A stretch of 64,000 nucleotides of DNA from Fulvivirga kasyanovii (GCF_009711405.1 NZ_SMLW01000677.1:1-64000); one strand, 5' to 3'. Positions 27,294 through 36,351 are shown, counted from the stretch's first letter. Notes: generated by a model from the letters alone, not told the origin. Numbers and translations are program-made.

Positions 27294-27316
27294 ATTAAAA
27301 AGCCCCTTTTCTAGCC

Positions 27317-29749
27317 ATGATCGACTTTAACAGCCTTGCAGGGATTACTGCCGGAGAAATTGTTTTATCAGAATATTCCGGGGAAATCAAGTACCTTATC
27401 ACGGATAGCCGTAAATCTTTTTTTGCCGGTGGCGGGATATTTTTTGCCATTAGCGGCGAAAGGCATGATGGGCATGTTTACATTAAATCGCTTTATGATA
27501 AAGGTGTTCGCCAGTTTGTAGTGGAGAAAGACGTGGAAGCGTCTCATCTTCCGGGAAGTAACTTGCTGAAGGTTAGCAGTAGCCTGATGGCTTTGCAGGC
27601 GGTGGCGAAAGCTCATCGTGAGCAATTCAATGTAGAGGTAGTGGGCATAACCGGGAGCAATGGAAAGACTATAGTAAAGGAATGGCTCTTTCAGCTCATC
27701 GTGCCTTACAAAAGAGCGGTGAAAAATCCTCATAGTTACAATTCTCAAATTGGAGTACCACTCTCGGTCTGGCAGCTTAATGAACAACATGAGGTAGGTA
27801 TTTTTGAGGCAGGCATTTCCGTGCCTGGCGAAATGGAGAAACTGGAAGCCATCATTCAGCCTACAGTTGGCATATTTACCAACATCGGGCCGGCCCACGA
27901 TGCCGGTTTTAATTCCAGAAAGCAGAAAATACAGGAGAAAGCCCGCTTATTTCAACATACGGAGCATGTGATTTATTGTAAGGACCATGAAGAGATAGAT
28001 CAGTACCTTGCCGGTAAAGGTTTTAGCTGGGGGCATCATGTTGACAGTGATGTGCGGATAATGGATGTTGTCCACAATGAACGAGAGACTGTTGTGAATA
28101 TTAGATTTGGCTCTGATCATGTTTTCAAAATCCCGTTTATTGATAAGGCTTCAATAGAAAACTGCCTGCATTGTATTACATACATGCTGTTCAAAGGCTA
28201 CGATTCCTTATCCATCCAGGAAGGTATCAGCAAGCTTCATAAAGTGCACATGAGGCTTGAGTTAAAAAAAGCCATTCACAACAGCTATGTAATAGATGAT
28301 GTTTACAACAATGATCTTGCGGGTTTGCAGATAGCGCTTGATTTCTTATCGCATCAAAAGCAGCATGAAAGCAAATCGGTGATCATTTCCGATATACTTC
28401 AATCTGTAGCAGATCAGCAAAAATTGTATACTCAGGTTAACGAATTGCTAAAAACGGCCAACGTAACCAAAATAATAGGTATAGGGCCTGCATTGTCACG
28501 CTTTAAAAAGCTGTTTGACATGGAGGCTTACTTTTATGAAACAACGGCGGACTTTCTTAAGCAGCACGACTTTACTTCTTTCCGGGATGAGATCATCCTC
28601 GTTAAAGGTGCGCGAACTTTTGCCTTTGAAAGAATTGTAAGGACACTCGAGGAAAAGATCCATGGTACGCAATTAGAAATCAACCTTGATGCGCTAACCA
28701 ATAATCTCAATTTCTACCGGTCCCGCATGAAACCGGAGACCAGACTGATGGTGATGGTGAAGGCATTTGCTTATGGCAGTGGTAGCCTTGAGGTGGCCAA
28801 TCTTTTACAGTTTCACCGGGTTGATTATCTGGGTGTGGCCTATGCGGATGAAGGGGTTATATTGAGAAAAAATGGAATTTATCTTCCCATCATGGTAATG
28901 AACCCCAGCGAAGACAGCTTCGAAAAGCTTTATCAGTATCAACTGGAGCCTGAGGTGTACAATTTCAATATATTCAGACAGCTTATCTCTTTCCTGGGAA
29001 ACAGACCCATGAAAGTACATCTTAAGCTGGACACCGGCATGCACCGGCTTGGCTTTGAGGAAGGTGATATAGATCAATTGATTGGTTTATTACAAAAGCA
29101 CTCGAACCTTGAAGTAAAGAGCATATTCAGTCATTTGGCAGGCTCAGATGAAGCTACACATAATACTTTCTCACGAGAGCAGGCAGAAAAATTTGAAAGA
29201 CTCTCCGGCAGGATAATGCAGAATCTGCACCATAGGCCGTTAAGACATTTGGTAAACTCCCCCGGCATTGTTCGTTTTCCCGAATTCCATTATGATATGG
29301 TAAGGCTTGGCATAGGCTTATATGGCCTTGAGGCAAATAAGCTGGAACAACATCGATTGCAGCCGATCAGCAGGTTGAAAACGATTATCTCTCAAATCAA
29401 ACACATTAAAGAGGGAGAAACAGTAGGCTACAGCCGAAAAGGCCTGGCTAAGGAGGACATGCAAATTGCCACTATTGCTATTGGTTATGCCGATGGCTTC
29501 AGCCGGGCATTTAGCAACGGCGTCGGTGAAGTCTGGCTGCATGGTAAAAAAGCGCCCGTCATAGGAAACGTCTGCATGGACATGACCATGATCGACATCA
29601 CAGGCATAGATGCGTCAGAAGGAGATGAGGTTGAAGTTTTCGGAGAACATCTGACAATCATGGAAGCAGCTTCAAAGATCAATACCATTCCGTACGAAAT
29701 ACTCACCAACGTAAGCCAGCGAGTGAAGCGCGTTTATTACGTGGAGTGA
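27317..29749 (+). CDS. Bifunctional MurF (UDP-MurNAc-tripeptide:D-Ala-D-Ala ligase) / alanine racemase
   Basis: An 810-residue fusion. Residues 1-450 are a Mur ligase: N-terminal domain with ITDSRK, ATP loop GSNGKT at 113-118, NIGPAHD and GKGF. Residues 452-810 are a PLP alanine racemase: the PLP lysine is Lys482 in VKAFAYGSG, with HLKLDTGMHRLGF, FSHLAGSDE, VRLGIGLYGLE and VGYSRKG. The racemase makes D-Ala and the ligase adds D-Ala-D-Ala to the peptidoglycan precursor. This fusion is known throughout Bacteroidota, so it is a lineage marker rather than an oddity. Acts in the cytoplasm. Full length, no truncation seen. Confidence 0.95.
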   Translation: MIDFNSLAGITAGEIVLSEYSGEIKYLITDSRKSFFAGGGIFFAISGERHDGHVYIKSLYDKGVRQFVVEKDVEASHLPGSNLLKVSSSLMALQAVAKAHREQFNVEVVGITGSNGKTIVKEWLFQLIVPYKRAVKNPHSYNSQIGVPLSVWQLNEQHEVGIFEAGISVPGEMEKLEAIIQPTVGIFTNIGPAHDAGFNSRKQKIQEKARLFQHTEHVIYCKDHEEIDQYLAGKGFSWGHHVDSDVRIMDVVHNERETVVNIRFGSDHVFKIPFIDKASIENCLHCITYMLFKGYDSLSIQEGISKLHKVHMRLELKKAIHNSYVIDDVYNNDLAGLQIALDFLSHQKQHESKSVIISDILQSVADQQKLYTQVNELLKTANVTKIIGIGPALSRFKKLFDMEAYFYETTADFLKQHDFTSFRDEIILVKGARTFAFERIVRTLEEKIHGTQLEINLDALTNNLNFYRSRMKPETRLMVMVKAFAYGSGSLEVANLLQFHRVDYLGVAYADEGVILRKNGIYLPIMVMNPSEDSFEKLYQYQLEPEVYNFNIFRQLISFLGNRPMKVHLKLDTGMHRLGFEEGDIDQLIGLLQKHSNLEVKSIFSHLAGSDEATHNTFSREQAEKFERLSGRIMQNLHHRPLRHLVNSPGIVRFPEFHYDMVRLGIGLYGLEANKLEQHRLQPISRLKTIISQIKHIKEGETVGYSRKGLAKEDMQIATIAIGYADGFSRAFSNGVGEVWLHGKKAPVIGNVCMDMTMIDITGIDASEGDEVEVFGEHLTIMEAASKINTIPYEILTNVSQRVKRVYYVE

Positions 29750-29759
29750 AACTCCATGA

Positions 29760-29787
29760 CCTCCAAGGTTTTTGAAAACCTTGGAGG
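29760..29787. repeat. Palindromic dispersed repeat, copy 1
   Basis: A perfect inverted repeat: CCTCCAAGGTTTT (29760-29772) and AAAACCTTGGAGG (29775-29787) with a 2-base centre. The core is the same as at 30764-30795. It starts 10 bases after the MurF-Alr stop and has no T run, so it resembles a REP-like element used as an mRNA 3' end rather than a standard terminator. Confidence 0.8.
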
Positions 29788-29902
29788 CCTGCTTCGATCA
29801 GTTTTAGAAAAATTCAATAGGAAAAGTGCGTAAATTTTTTCTTAATGAGATGCTGTGCGGTCGAGAGGAGGAATGAATGTATTAACTAAACCCTTTAAAA
29901 AA

Positions 29903-30115
29903 ATGAAGAAAAGCATCCTTATCATCTTCCTGTTCGGGCTTATAGTTGCTTGTTCGGGAGAAAAAAAAGAAAGTGACGAGGCACCTCAGATCACGGAGGA
30001 GCAAGTGGAAGTTATAGAAGAATCCACTCAAAAGATTGATGTTATGATCGATTCGTCTTCTCAAAGAATCGATACACTACAGAATGAAATTGATGAATTG
30101 TTAAAAGACATATAA
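29903..30115 (+). CDS. Small lipoprotein with coiled-coil mature part, 70 aa
   Basis: A type II signal MKKSILIIFLFGLIVACSG, then about 52 residues that are acidic and heptad-like (QVEVIEESTQKIDVMIDSS and RIDTLQNEIDELLKDI), suggesting a short helical coiled coil at the membrane surface. ATG 29903 is chosen as the start of the signal peptide; upstream in-frame ATGs add nothing sensible. It is 11 bases upstream of the coiled-coil gene at 30127, likely one operon. Lpp-like structural roles are possible, but no family is recognised. Confidence 0.65.
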   Translation: MKKSILIIFLFGLIVACSGEKKESDEAPQITEEQVEVIEESTQKIDVMIDSSSQRIDTLQNEIDELLKDI

Positions 30116-30126
30116 ACCCTGGTATT

Positions 30127-30756
30127 ATGAAGAAGTTATTGATGTTAAGCCTAATGGCTATTGTATTGAGCTTTGCCTACACGGCTAATGGTCAGGGAAA
30201 AGGCCAGGCCAAAAAACAGGAAGCAGACACAACAGTGGAGCGCTCACAGGGTAAACCTGATAAATCAAAAGCGGATAAAGGAAAGCCGGAGGAGGATCGG
30301 GAGAGAGGGAACGGTAACGCTGACCCTAAAAAGGATAAGGACAATAAAGCAGAAGGTAGGGACAGCGACAAAGGGAAAAAGGATGATAAGTCAGGTGATT
30401 CGAATGTGGAGGATAAAGGTAATGCTTACGGAAAGGATAAGGGAGATATGAGTGGAAAGGAGTTTGGCCAGCAACGTTCAGAAGAAGCCAAGGCTGCTGC
30501 CCAGGCCAGAATGGCCGAAGCTAAAGAGGAAATAACCCGTCATGAATCGCAGATTAAAGAAAACGAGGAAAAAATAAAGGAAGCTAAGGAAAAGGTTCAG
30601 GAGCAAGAGAAAGCCGGAGAAATTTCGGCGGAGGAAGTTTTGCGTAAAAATGAAAAAATAGCCGAAGCGGAAAAGAAGGTAAAAGAGCTGAAAGAAATTG
30701 TAGAAAAGGAGAAAAAACGACTCGAAGAGTTGGGCAAGGTGATTAAAGGAAATTGA
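30127..30756 (+). CDS. Exported, highly charged low-complexity/coiled-coil protein
   Basis: A 209-residue protein with signal peptide (ends YTANGQG). Residues 25-110 are a Gly/Lys/Asp/Asn-rich low-complexity stretch, and residues 115-205 form a long Lys/Glu/Ala heptad region that should be a single helix or coiled coil. Positive and negative residues nearly balance. It follows the small coiled-coil lipoprotein by 11 bases. Structural or spacer roles in the periplasm are plausible. No family is recognised. A palindromic repeat begins 7 bases after its stop. Confidence 0.6.
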   Translation: MKKLLMLSLMAIVLSFAYTANGQGKGQAKKQEADTTVERSQGKPDKSKADKGKPEEDRERGNGNADPKKDKDNKAEGRDSDKGKKDDKSGDSNVEDKGNAYGKDKGDMSGKEFGQQRSEEAKAAAQARMAEAKEEITRHESQIKENEEKIKEAKEKVQEQEKAGEISAEEVLRKNEKIAEAEKKVKELKEIVEKEKKRLEELGKVIKGN

Positions 30757-30763
30757 GGGGTAA

Positions 30764-30795
30764 AGACCTCCAAGGTTTCAAAACCTTGGAGGTCT
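30764..30795. repeat. Palindromic dispersed repeat, copy 2
   Basis: AGACCTCCAAGGTTT (30764-30778) pairs perfectly with AAACCTTGGAGGTCT (30781-30795), a 15-bp stem with a 2-base centre. It is the same family as copy 1. It lies between the convergent coiled-coil gene and lemA, so it may serve as their shared 3' stop. Confidence 0.8.
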
Positions 30796-30807
30796 GTATC
30801 TGCTAAA

Positions 30808-31383
30808 TTAAAATTTTACTTCTGGAGCTTCGTCTGCGCCTTGTTTAGATTGGAAACCCTCTTTTTTAGGGAACTCGCCCTCATCGGCTAACATATTCAG
30901 CCAAAAACTTCTAAAAAAGCCCCTGATATGGCTGTTGTAGGCACTCACGGCCTCATTGTACCTTTGACGAGCAACATTTATCCTGTTTTCCGTACCTTCA
31001 AGTTGGGCTTGCAAATCAGAAAAATTAGAAACCGATCTTATCTGAGGGTAAGCTTCAAAAGCCAGGTTGATGGCAGTATTGATTTCGCGACCTGCCAGCT
31101 CAAGGTCTTCCGGTGTCTTGGCATTGGCTATGCCCGCACGAGCCTGTGTTACTTTGGTTAATATGCGCTCCTCCACTTCTGCTGCACCTTTTACAGTATT
31201 TACAAGGTTAGGGATTAAATCAGCCCTTCGCTGGTAAGTAGCCTGTACATCAGCCCACTCTTTATCGACCGCTTCTTGTAGTACTACGGCCTTATCATAA
31301 ACCCCACTTCCTGCAAATACTCCAATAAATGCGACTAATAGAATTACGCCTATAACAATTAGTACAATATGCAATGTTTTCAT
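30808..31383 (-). CDS. LemA family protein
   Basis: A 191-residue protein with one N-terminal membrane helix (HIVLIVIGVILLVAFIGVFAGSGVY) followed by the LemA core: VDKEWADVQATYQRRADLIPNLVNTVKGAAEVEE, LEGTENRINVARQRYNEAVSAYN. LemA proteins are membrane-anchored four-helix proteins of uncertain function found in most bacteria. In many genomes the gene is next to TPM-domain (YgcG) genes; here that partner is absent. Length is normal. Confidence 0.93.
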   Translation of the reverse strand: MKTLHIVLIVIGVILLVAFIGVFAGSGVYDKAVVLQEAVDKEWADVQATYQRRADLIPNLVNTVKGAAEVEERILTKVTQARAGIANAKTPEDLELAGREINTAINLAFEAYPQIRSVSNFSDLQAQLEGTENRINVARQRYNEAVSAYNSHIRGFFRSFWLNMLADEGEFPKKEGFQSKQGADEAPEVKF

Positions 31384-31439
31384 AATGTCGAATGTTAAGT
31401 TTACCCTTTAAATATAAGCAATCTATGTCTCCCCAAATA

Positions 31440-31985
31440 ATGAAAAATATGCTTTTTGTGGCAGTTGCTGTCCTGCTTTATTCATGTAAAATCGACCACG
31501 ACAAAAAAGTAGATCGGGCTAAATTCAGCTTTAAGACGGGAGATGATACTGAGCTGTTTTTCAAAAATATGAGGCAGTCGTACTATGACCTTGAGGAGAA
31601 TAGCGCAGCAAAATTCAATATTTTCAGGTACGAAGACAGGGTTCAGGAGGCGGATCATCCGCTGCTGAACCTGGCCATTGTCATTAATTATTTGCAGGAT
31701 GAAGCTTACTTGCTGCTCGAGCCGGACGAATCGCTTCGGGATCAGGATCGTCTGGAAATAGTATGGAGTGGAGAAGCCGAAACCGGCGGAACCATAGTTT
31801 TAGAAAATTACAATCGTGAGGGTATGCTTGAGTTTGCCTCTCAGGTTTATGAGGCTCTGCAAAAGAAAGCCAGCTTTATCCTGAAATTTGAAGGAGAAGA
31901 GCTGCCTTTACTTGAAGACCCGAAAGAACGTGAGGCCTTTCGAATTACTGTTTCCGACTATTACAGGCTCACCAGGGTTTACTGA
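31440..31985 (+). CDS. Lipoprotein of unknown function, 181 aa
   Basis: The signal MKNMLFVAVAVLLYSCK has a lipobox cysteine at residue 16. I chose the ATG at 31440 since it opens the signal; ATG 31425 or 31392 are alternatives. The mature part is acidic, mixed alpha/beta, with no recognised domain. Its stop overlaps the convergent cryptochrome gene by 7 bases. Confidence 0.65.
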   Translation: MKNMLFVAVAVLLYSCKIDHDKKVDRAKFSFKTGDDTELFFKNMRQSYYDLEENSAAKFNIFRYEDRVQEADHPLLNLAIVINYLQDEAYLLLEPDESLRDQDRLEIVWSGEAETGGTIVLENYNREGMLEFASQVYEALQKKASFILKFEGEELPLLEDPKEREAFRITVSDYYRLTRVY

Positions 31986-33277
31986 TCATTGAGCCATAAG
32001 TCTACATACTTACCATCGGGGTCATAAGTGAGACTTTGGTTTTCTATGATGAATTTTCGGCCCTGCCTTGGATCATTGCCTACTCCGGCAATATAGGCCC
32101 AGTTGAGCCAATTGCTGCAAGCATCATAATCGATGAGCCTGTTTTCAAACCACATGGCGCCCCATGTCCAGTTTACATTGAGGTCGTACATCAAATAGCT
32201 TGCTGCATTTTGGCGTCCGCGGTTAGACATATAGCCTGTCAGTAAAAGCTCCTTCATATTGGCGTCTACAAACGGTTCCCCTGTGTTGCCTGTTCGCCAT
32301 TTTTCAAAATTGAATAAATTATCCTCCATTTTAAGTTTTATATCCTGAAAGCCGTTGATATGAAAGATCTTTGATCCGTTCTTTTTGGCCATGAACTTGA
32401 AGAAATCACGCCAAAGAAGCTCAAAGAAAAACCAGTAGGTGGAGTCGTTCTTTACCCGTTCATCTTCATATTTTTTAATTTCCCAATAAATGGATTTGGC
32501 TGAAATGGCTCCCGTAGCCAGCCATGGAGACAGTTTGCTGGAGTAGTCGGAGCCTATCATTTCATTTCTGGTTTCTTTATAATACCGTAGCAGATCTTGT
32601 TTCCAGAAATATTTATGGAGCCTTTTCCACGCTTCAGTTTCACCTCCTTTAAAGTTTAGTACCCTTCTGCGGTCAGCTTTTTCAGGTGACATTCCTAATT
32701 CTTGCATGGTCGGAATTGGCCCGGGTTTGATGTTTTCAATTGGAGACAGGCTTTTGGGTGCCGGAAATAAAGGGCGGACCTCTACGTTGTTGGCTTCTGC
32801 CTCCTTCCGAAATGTGGTGAAAACATCGGGAACCTGTTTGATTGGCCAGGGCACATCCTCTTCGTGAAAGAGCGTTTGTTGCCAGTAAAGCTCCAAAGGG
32901 ATCAGTTTCTTAAGCAGGACCTGCTCCACTTCATCAAGCCTTTGTAGCTCTTCATGAGTAACATCTTTTGATGCATACACTGCATTGATATTAGATTTTT
33001 CTACCAGTTCAGAAATAATATCAGCCGCATGGCCTGTACGTACAATAAGGTCACTGCCAATTTTTTGGAGGTTGTTTCTCAGGTTCTCAACACATTCGAT
33101 CAGGAACTTGGCCCTGAAAGCTCCGGTCTTTGCAAATCCCAGATGAGTTTCTTTGAATTGTGCCGGATCAAAAATGTACAGAGGGTATATCTTGTCACCA
33201 TTTTGGATAGCCTTACTTAAAGCTTCATTATCATAAAGGCGCAGGTCATTGGTAAACCAGACTATGACGTTTTTCAT
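31979..33277 (-). CDS. DASH-family cryptochrome (photolyase-like)
   Basis: A 432-residue flavoprotein. The N-terminal photolyase Rossmann domain starts VIVWFTNDLRLYDNEAL, and the C-terminal FAD domain shows TGYMSNRGRQNAASYLMYDLNVNWTWGAMWFENRLIDYDACSNWLNWAYIAGVGNDPRQGR (interrupted here only by wording). These match cryptochrome DASH, which binds FAD and an antenna pigment and repairs cyclobutane dimers in single-stranded DNA or senses blue light. Length fits DASH without a long tail. It is the last gene of a minus-strand series (prfA, beta-helix lipoprotein, yjbQ, cryptochrome), 41 bases from yjbQ. Confidence 0.93.
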   Translation of the reverse strand: MKNVIVWFTNDLRLYDNEALSKAIQNGDKIYPLYIFDPAQFKETHLGFAKTGAFRAKFLIECVENLRNNLQKIGSDLIVRTGHAADIISELVEKSNINAVYASKDVTHEELQRLDEVEQVLLKKLIPLELYWQQTLFHEEDVPWPIKQVPDVFTTFRKEAEANNVEVRPLFPAPKSLSPIENIKPGPIPTMQELGMSPEKADRRRVLNFKGGETEAWKRLHKYFWKQDLLRYYKETRNEMIGSDYSSKLSPWLATGAISAKSIYWEIKKYEDERVKNDSTYWFFFELLWRDFFKFMAKKNGSKIFHINGFQDIKLKMEDNLFNFEKWRTGNTGEPFVDANMKELLLTGYMSNRGRQNAASYLMYDLNVNWTWGAMWFENRLIDYDACSNWLNWAYIAGVGNDPRQGRKFIIENQSLTYDPDGKYVDLWLNDQ

Positions 33278-33318
33278 AGCCGCACAACAATTTTGTGCGT
33301 TAATTGTTTAAACAAATT

Positions 33319-33741
33319 CTAGTTGCCAAAGGCAGTGATCACCAACCTGCGGCTTCTGCCATGGTTGCGGTGCTCACAAAGATATATGCCTTGCCACGTG
33401 CCCAGGTTAAGGCGTCCGTTGGTTATAGGAATGGATACTGAGCTGCCCAGTAGCGAAGATTTGATGTGCGCCGGCATATCATCGGAGCCCTCAAGGGTAT
33501 GCTTGTAGTAGGGAGCATTTTCAGGAACCATTTTGTTGAAGTGACTTTCAAAATCCTGCCGCACGGTTGGATCAGCATTTTCATTGATAGTCAAACCGGC
33601 AGAAGTATGCTTGATAAAAACCTGTAGCAGGCCGGCTTGTATTTCCCGAAGCTCAGGAAGCGCATTCTCCACAATCGATGTGATGAGGTGGAAGCCTCGT
33701 GGCTGAGAAGGAACGGATATCTCTTTTTGAAAAACTTTCAT
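33319..33741 (-). CDS. YjbQ family (UPF0047) protein
   Basis: A 140-residue protein, the usual size of the YjbQ/UPF0047 family. Conserved blocks are GLLQVFIKHTSAGLTINENADPTVRQDFE, HTLEGSDDMPAHIKSSLLGSSVSIPI and LNLGTWQGIYLCEHR. Some members are reported to have weak thiamine-phosphate synthase activity; the real role is uncertain. Conserved His residues could bind metal. It begins 4 bases after the stop of the beta-helix lipoprotein gene, so it is in the same operon. Confidence 0.92.
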   Translation of the reverse strand: MKVFQKEISVPSQPRGFHLITSIVENALPELREIQAGLLQVFIKHTSAGLTINENADPTVRQDFESHFNKMVPENAPYYKHTLEGSDDMPAHIKSSLLGSSVSIPITNGRLNLGTWQGIYLCEHRNHGRSRRLVITAFGN

Positions 33742-33745
33742 AAAG

Positions 33746-35164
33746 CTAGTTTTCTATTCTTTCAAAAGCCCCAAGATCAGGGTTGTCGTCGCGGAGTTTA
33801 CCATCATGGTCTGTACCCAGGCCAAGTACTATGCCTTTGTCCTTGGCTGGAGAAAGTGTATCCAGTTTGTAATCATGGCCCCTCGGATACACAAAATTGG
33901 GGTCTTCATTAAGGATGTTGCCGTTAACATTAAAGTCTTCATTTGATGTTTTGAGCAGGTTATTGGACATACTTAGACTGAAACTGGCTTGTCCGCTGTT
34001 GCTGATGATAATTTCATCTTTGAGAGAGCCCCAGATAATTGAGTTAGCCAGTTCAACTTCGAGATCATCAACTAACAGCGCATCTTCACCGATCACCAGG
34101 TTGTCTGAAAAAACCACGGAAGGGTCTTCTCTGAAAAAATCGAAAGAGTAATTGGCAAAGGTGCAATGCTCATACCGGTAGCTGCCACCCGCATAGTTTC
34201 CCAGGGTGTTTATAGCGCAGTTGTTTATCACGGTATTGTAGACGTACATATCCGAAGTAATAGCCAGAATGCCATATCCGGGTAAAACAAGCCCACCATT
34301 GATGGGTAGTTTGGTGTTACCACCGATATTTTCAATAGTACTGTTGCCAATGATCAGGTCCGGCTCAGTGTCATCATCGGGTGTGCCGAGGTATATACCA
34401 ACTTCTGCATTGCGAATGTCAGTATGGCTTATGTTATTGTTTTTGCTGCCGGGCAGGAAAATTATACCTCCCCACTGGCCGGGTACCTCCTTAAAATCAA
34501 GCCGGTCATTTCTGAATAATACCCTCTTTTCTGCCTCACCCTGTACGTCGATGGTGCCCTTTACAAAAATGTATGATCCGTTATGTGAATATATTTGTGT
34601 GCCGGGCTCAATAGTCAATGAGCACAAAGAATCAATAAGTACTGAATTGTAAATAACATAAGGCCTTTCATTGGTCCAGGTAACATTACAAGCCAGTACA
34701 GAATCCCTCAAAAAATTGGCATCCTGACCCCAGGCTACCAGTTGAACATTCTGTTTGTTGCTATTGGTCAGGAAGCTGATCTCGTCGGATACAATAAACG
34801 GCAGGTTTTCATCTGCCGGATCAATAGTGACCTCTACCAATACCAGCAGGCTGTCATTGCCCAGCAGCCTTGTATTTTCAAAGCTTGAAGATGGCCGGCC
34901 GTTTACATAAATGGTGTATGGAGAAGTGGGCTTTTTTAGGGATATCCTGGCTATCTCGACTGCATTGTCGCTATCGTTATATACTTTCAGCCGCTTTGTG
35001 ATGTTCCTGATCTCACTACTGACTTTGGTAAATACAGTATCAAAAAAGATGGTATCGGTAGAAAACCTGAGACTGGCGCTGCTATCAAAGGTCAGTTTTT
35101 CTTCTTCGGGTTTGCAGGCCATAAATGCCAGCAGTAAAAATATTACAGGTAAGGTACTCTTCAC
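33746..35164 (-). CDS. Lipoprotein with right-handed beta-helix fold
   Basis: A 472-residue lipoprotein with signal LPVIFLLLAFMACKPEEE. The C-terminal 300 residues show repeating rungs such as IEPGTQIYSHNGSYIFVKGTIDVQG, KNNNISHTDIRNAEVGIYLG and LANSIIWGSLKDEIIIS, typical of parallel beta-helix (NosD/pectate-lyase-like) repeats, ending in LGAFERIEN. This is common in Bacteroidota surface lipoproteins; no catalytic residues are obvious. It lies 35 bases downstream of prfA and 4 bases upstream of yjbQ. Confidence 0.82.
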   Translation of the reverse strand: MKSTLPVIFLLLAFMACKPEEEKLTFDSSASLRFSTDTIFFDTVFTKVSSEIRNITKRLKVYNDSDNAVEIARISLKKPTSPYTIYVNGRPSSSFENTRLLGNDSLLVLVEVTIDPADENLPFIVSDEISFLTNSNKQNVQLVAWGQDANFLRDSVLACNVTWTNERPYVIYNSVLIDSLCSLTIEPGTQIYSHNGSYIFVKGTIDVQGEAEKRVLFRNDRLDFKEVPGQWGGIIFLPGSKNNNISHTDIRNAEVGIYLGTPDDDTEPDLIIGNSTIENIGGNTKLPINGGLVLPGYGILAITSDMYVYNTVINNCAINTLGNYAGGSYRYEHCTFANYSFDFFREDPSVVFSDNLVIGEDALLVDDLEVELANSIIWGSLKDEIIISNSGQASFSLSMSNNLLKTSNEDFNVNGNILNEDPNFVYPRGHDYKLDTLSPAKDKGIVLGLGTDHDGKLRDDNPDLGAFERIEN

Positions 35165-35185
35165 GATAACTTCTTTAACGCTGTA

Positions 35186-35210
35186 AAGGAGAATAAATTT
35201 TATTCTCCTT
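35186..35210 (-). terminator. Palindrome spanning the prfA stop codon
   Basis: AAGGAGAATAAA (35186-35197) and TTTATTCTCCTT (35199-35210) form a perfect inverted repeat with a single central base. It includes the prfA stop codon, so the RNA hairpin would form at the 3' end of prfA, before the beta-helix lipoprotein gene. It may be a processing or partial termination site. Confidence 0.45.
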
Positions 35211-36267
35211 CTTTCATCTTCATTGCACTTTCCGCCATGTGCAGTTGTTCGATAAACTCATCTATTTCCCCATCCATTACGGCTGGCAGGTTATGCTGGC
35301 TGTAGTTGATCCTATGGTCGGTAACACGGCTTTGCGGGTAGTTGTAAGTCCTGATCTTATCTGAGCGGTCGCCACTGCCTACCATGGATTTCCTTTGGGC
35401 ACCAACGGCTTCATTGTGCTTGGCCAGCTCTATTTCATAAAGGCGCGAGCGCAATACTTTTAATGCTTTATCAAAGTTCTTTAGCTGCGACTTCTGATCC
35501 TGGCAGGACACAACGATACCACTAGGTATGTGGGTAAGCCTGACGGCAGAATATGTGGTGTTAACAGACTGACCACCCGGCCCTGATGAACAGAAGGTGT
35601 CCTTACGCACATCGTTCATGTCTATGTCCACCTCAACGTCGTCCATTTCAGGTAATACGGCTACCGTGGCAGCAGAGGTATGCACCCGGCCCTGGGTTTC
35701 CGTTTGTGGTACCCTTTGTACCCGGTGAACACCGGATTCAAACTTTAAAGTACCATAGGCATTGTCACCGGAAACGGTGCTTACAATTTCTTTATAGCCA
35801 CCGCTCGTTCCCTCAGTCAGGTCAAGTACGGTTAGCTTCAGGCCTATACGCTCGCAGAACCTCTGATACATTCTGAAAAGATCACCGGCAAAAATTGCGG
35901 CTTCGTCTCCACCTGTACCTGCACGGATCTCCAGGATTGCATCTTTATCATCGTTGGGGTCTTTAGGGATGAGCATCTGTTTCAGCTCGTCTTCAAGCTC
36001 TTCCTTTTTAGGGTCAAGCTCGTCGAGTTCTATCTTCGCCATTTCGCGGAACTCTTCATCTTTTTCCGTTTTTATTACCTGTTTGGCATTATCTATATTG
36101 GATAGGACGTCTTTATACTCGTTGTATTTTTCAACTATCTTCTGGAGGTCTTTATATTCTTTGCTCAGTTGTGAGTACTTTTTCATATCAGCCATTGCGT
36201 CGGGTTGCACGATTAGCTGTCCTACTTCTTCAAACCTATGCTTTATTTCCTCAAGTTTTTGAATCAT
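35200..36267 (-). CDS. prfA: Peptide chain release factor 1
   Basis: A 355-residue release factor that recognises UAA/UAG and releases the finished peptide on the ribosome. The catalytic GGQ motif is in FCSSGPGGQSVNTTYSAVRLTH (residues ~225-245), and the codon-recognition tripeptide PAT-type region is replaced by the usual RF1 context RVHTSAATVAVLPE. The N-terminal coiled-coil domain and the C-terminal DHRINYSQHNLPAVMDGEIDEFIE are all present. Full length. It is the first gene of the minus-strand series and probably carries its promoter in the 84-base region divergent from the lipoprotein at 36352. Confidence 0.96.
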   Translation of the reverse strand: MIQKLEEIKHRFEEVGQLIVQPDAMADMKKYSQLSKEYKDLQKIVEKYNEYKDVLSNIDNAKQVIKTEKDEEFREMAKIELDELDPKKEELEDELKQMLIPKDPNDDKDAILEIRAGTGGDEAAIFAGDLFRMYQRFCERIGLKLTVLDLTEGTSGGYKEIVSTVSGDNAYGTLKFESGVHRVQRVPQTETQGRVHTSAATVAVLPEMDDVEVDIDMNDVRKDTFCSSGPGGQSVNTTYSAVRLTHIPSGIVVSCQDQKSQLKNFDKALKVLRSRLYEIELAKHNEAVGAQRKSMVGSGDRSDKIRTYNYPQSRVTDHRINYSQHNLPAVMDGEIDEFIEQLHMAESAMKMKEGE

Positions 36268-36351
36268 ATGAATTTCCTATTATTTCAACAAAATTAACAA
36301 ATAGGGAGGATTTAATTGTAGCTTTGTGGAATATTAATCAAATCCGCAAAA

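Noticed and set aside
27317-29749. MurF-Alr fusion as a novel gene fusion
   Set aside because: This fusion is well known in Bacteroidota.
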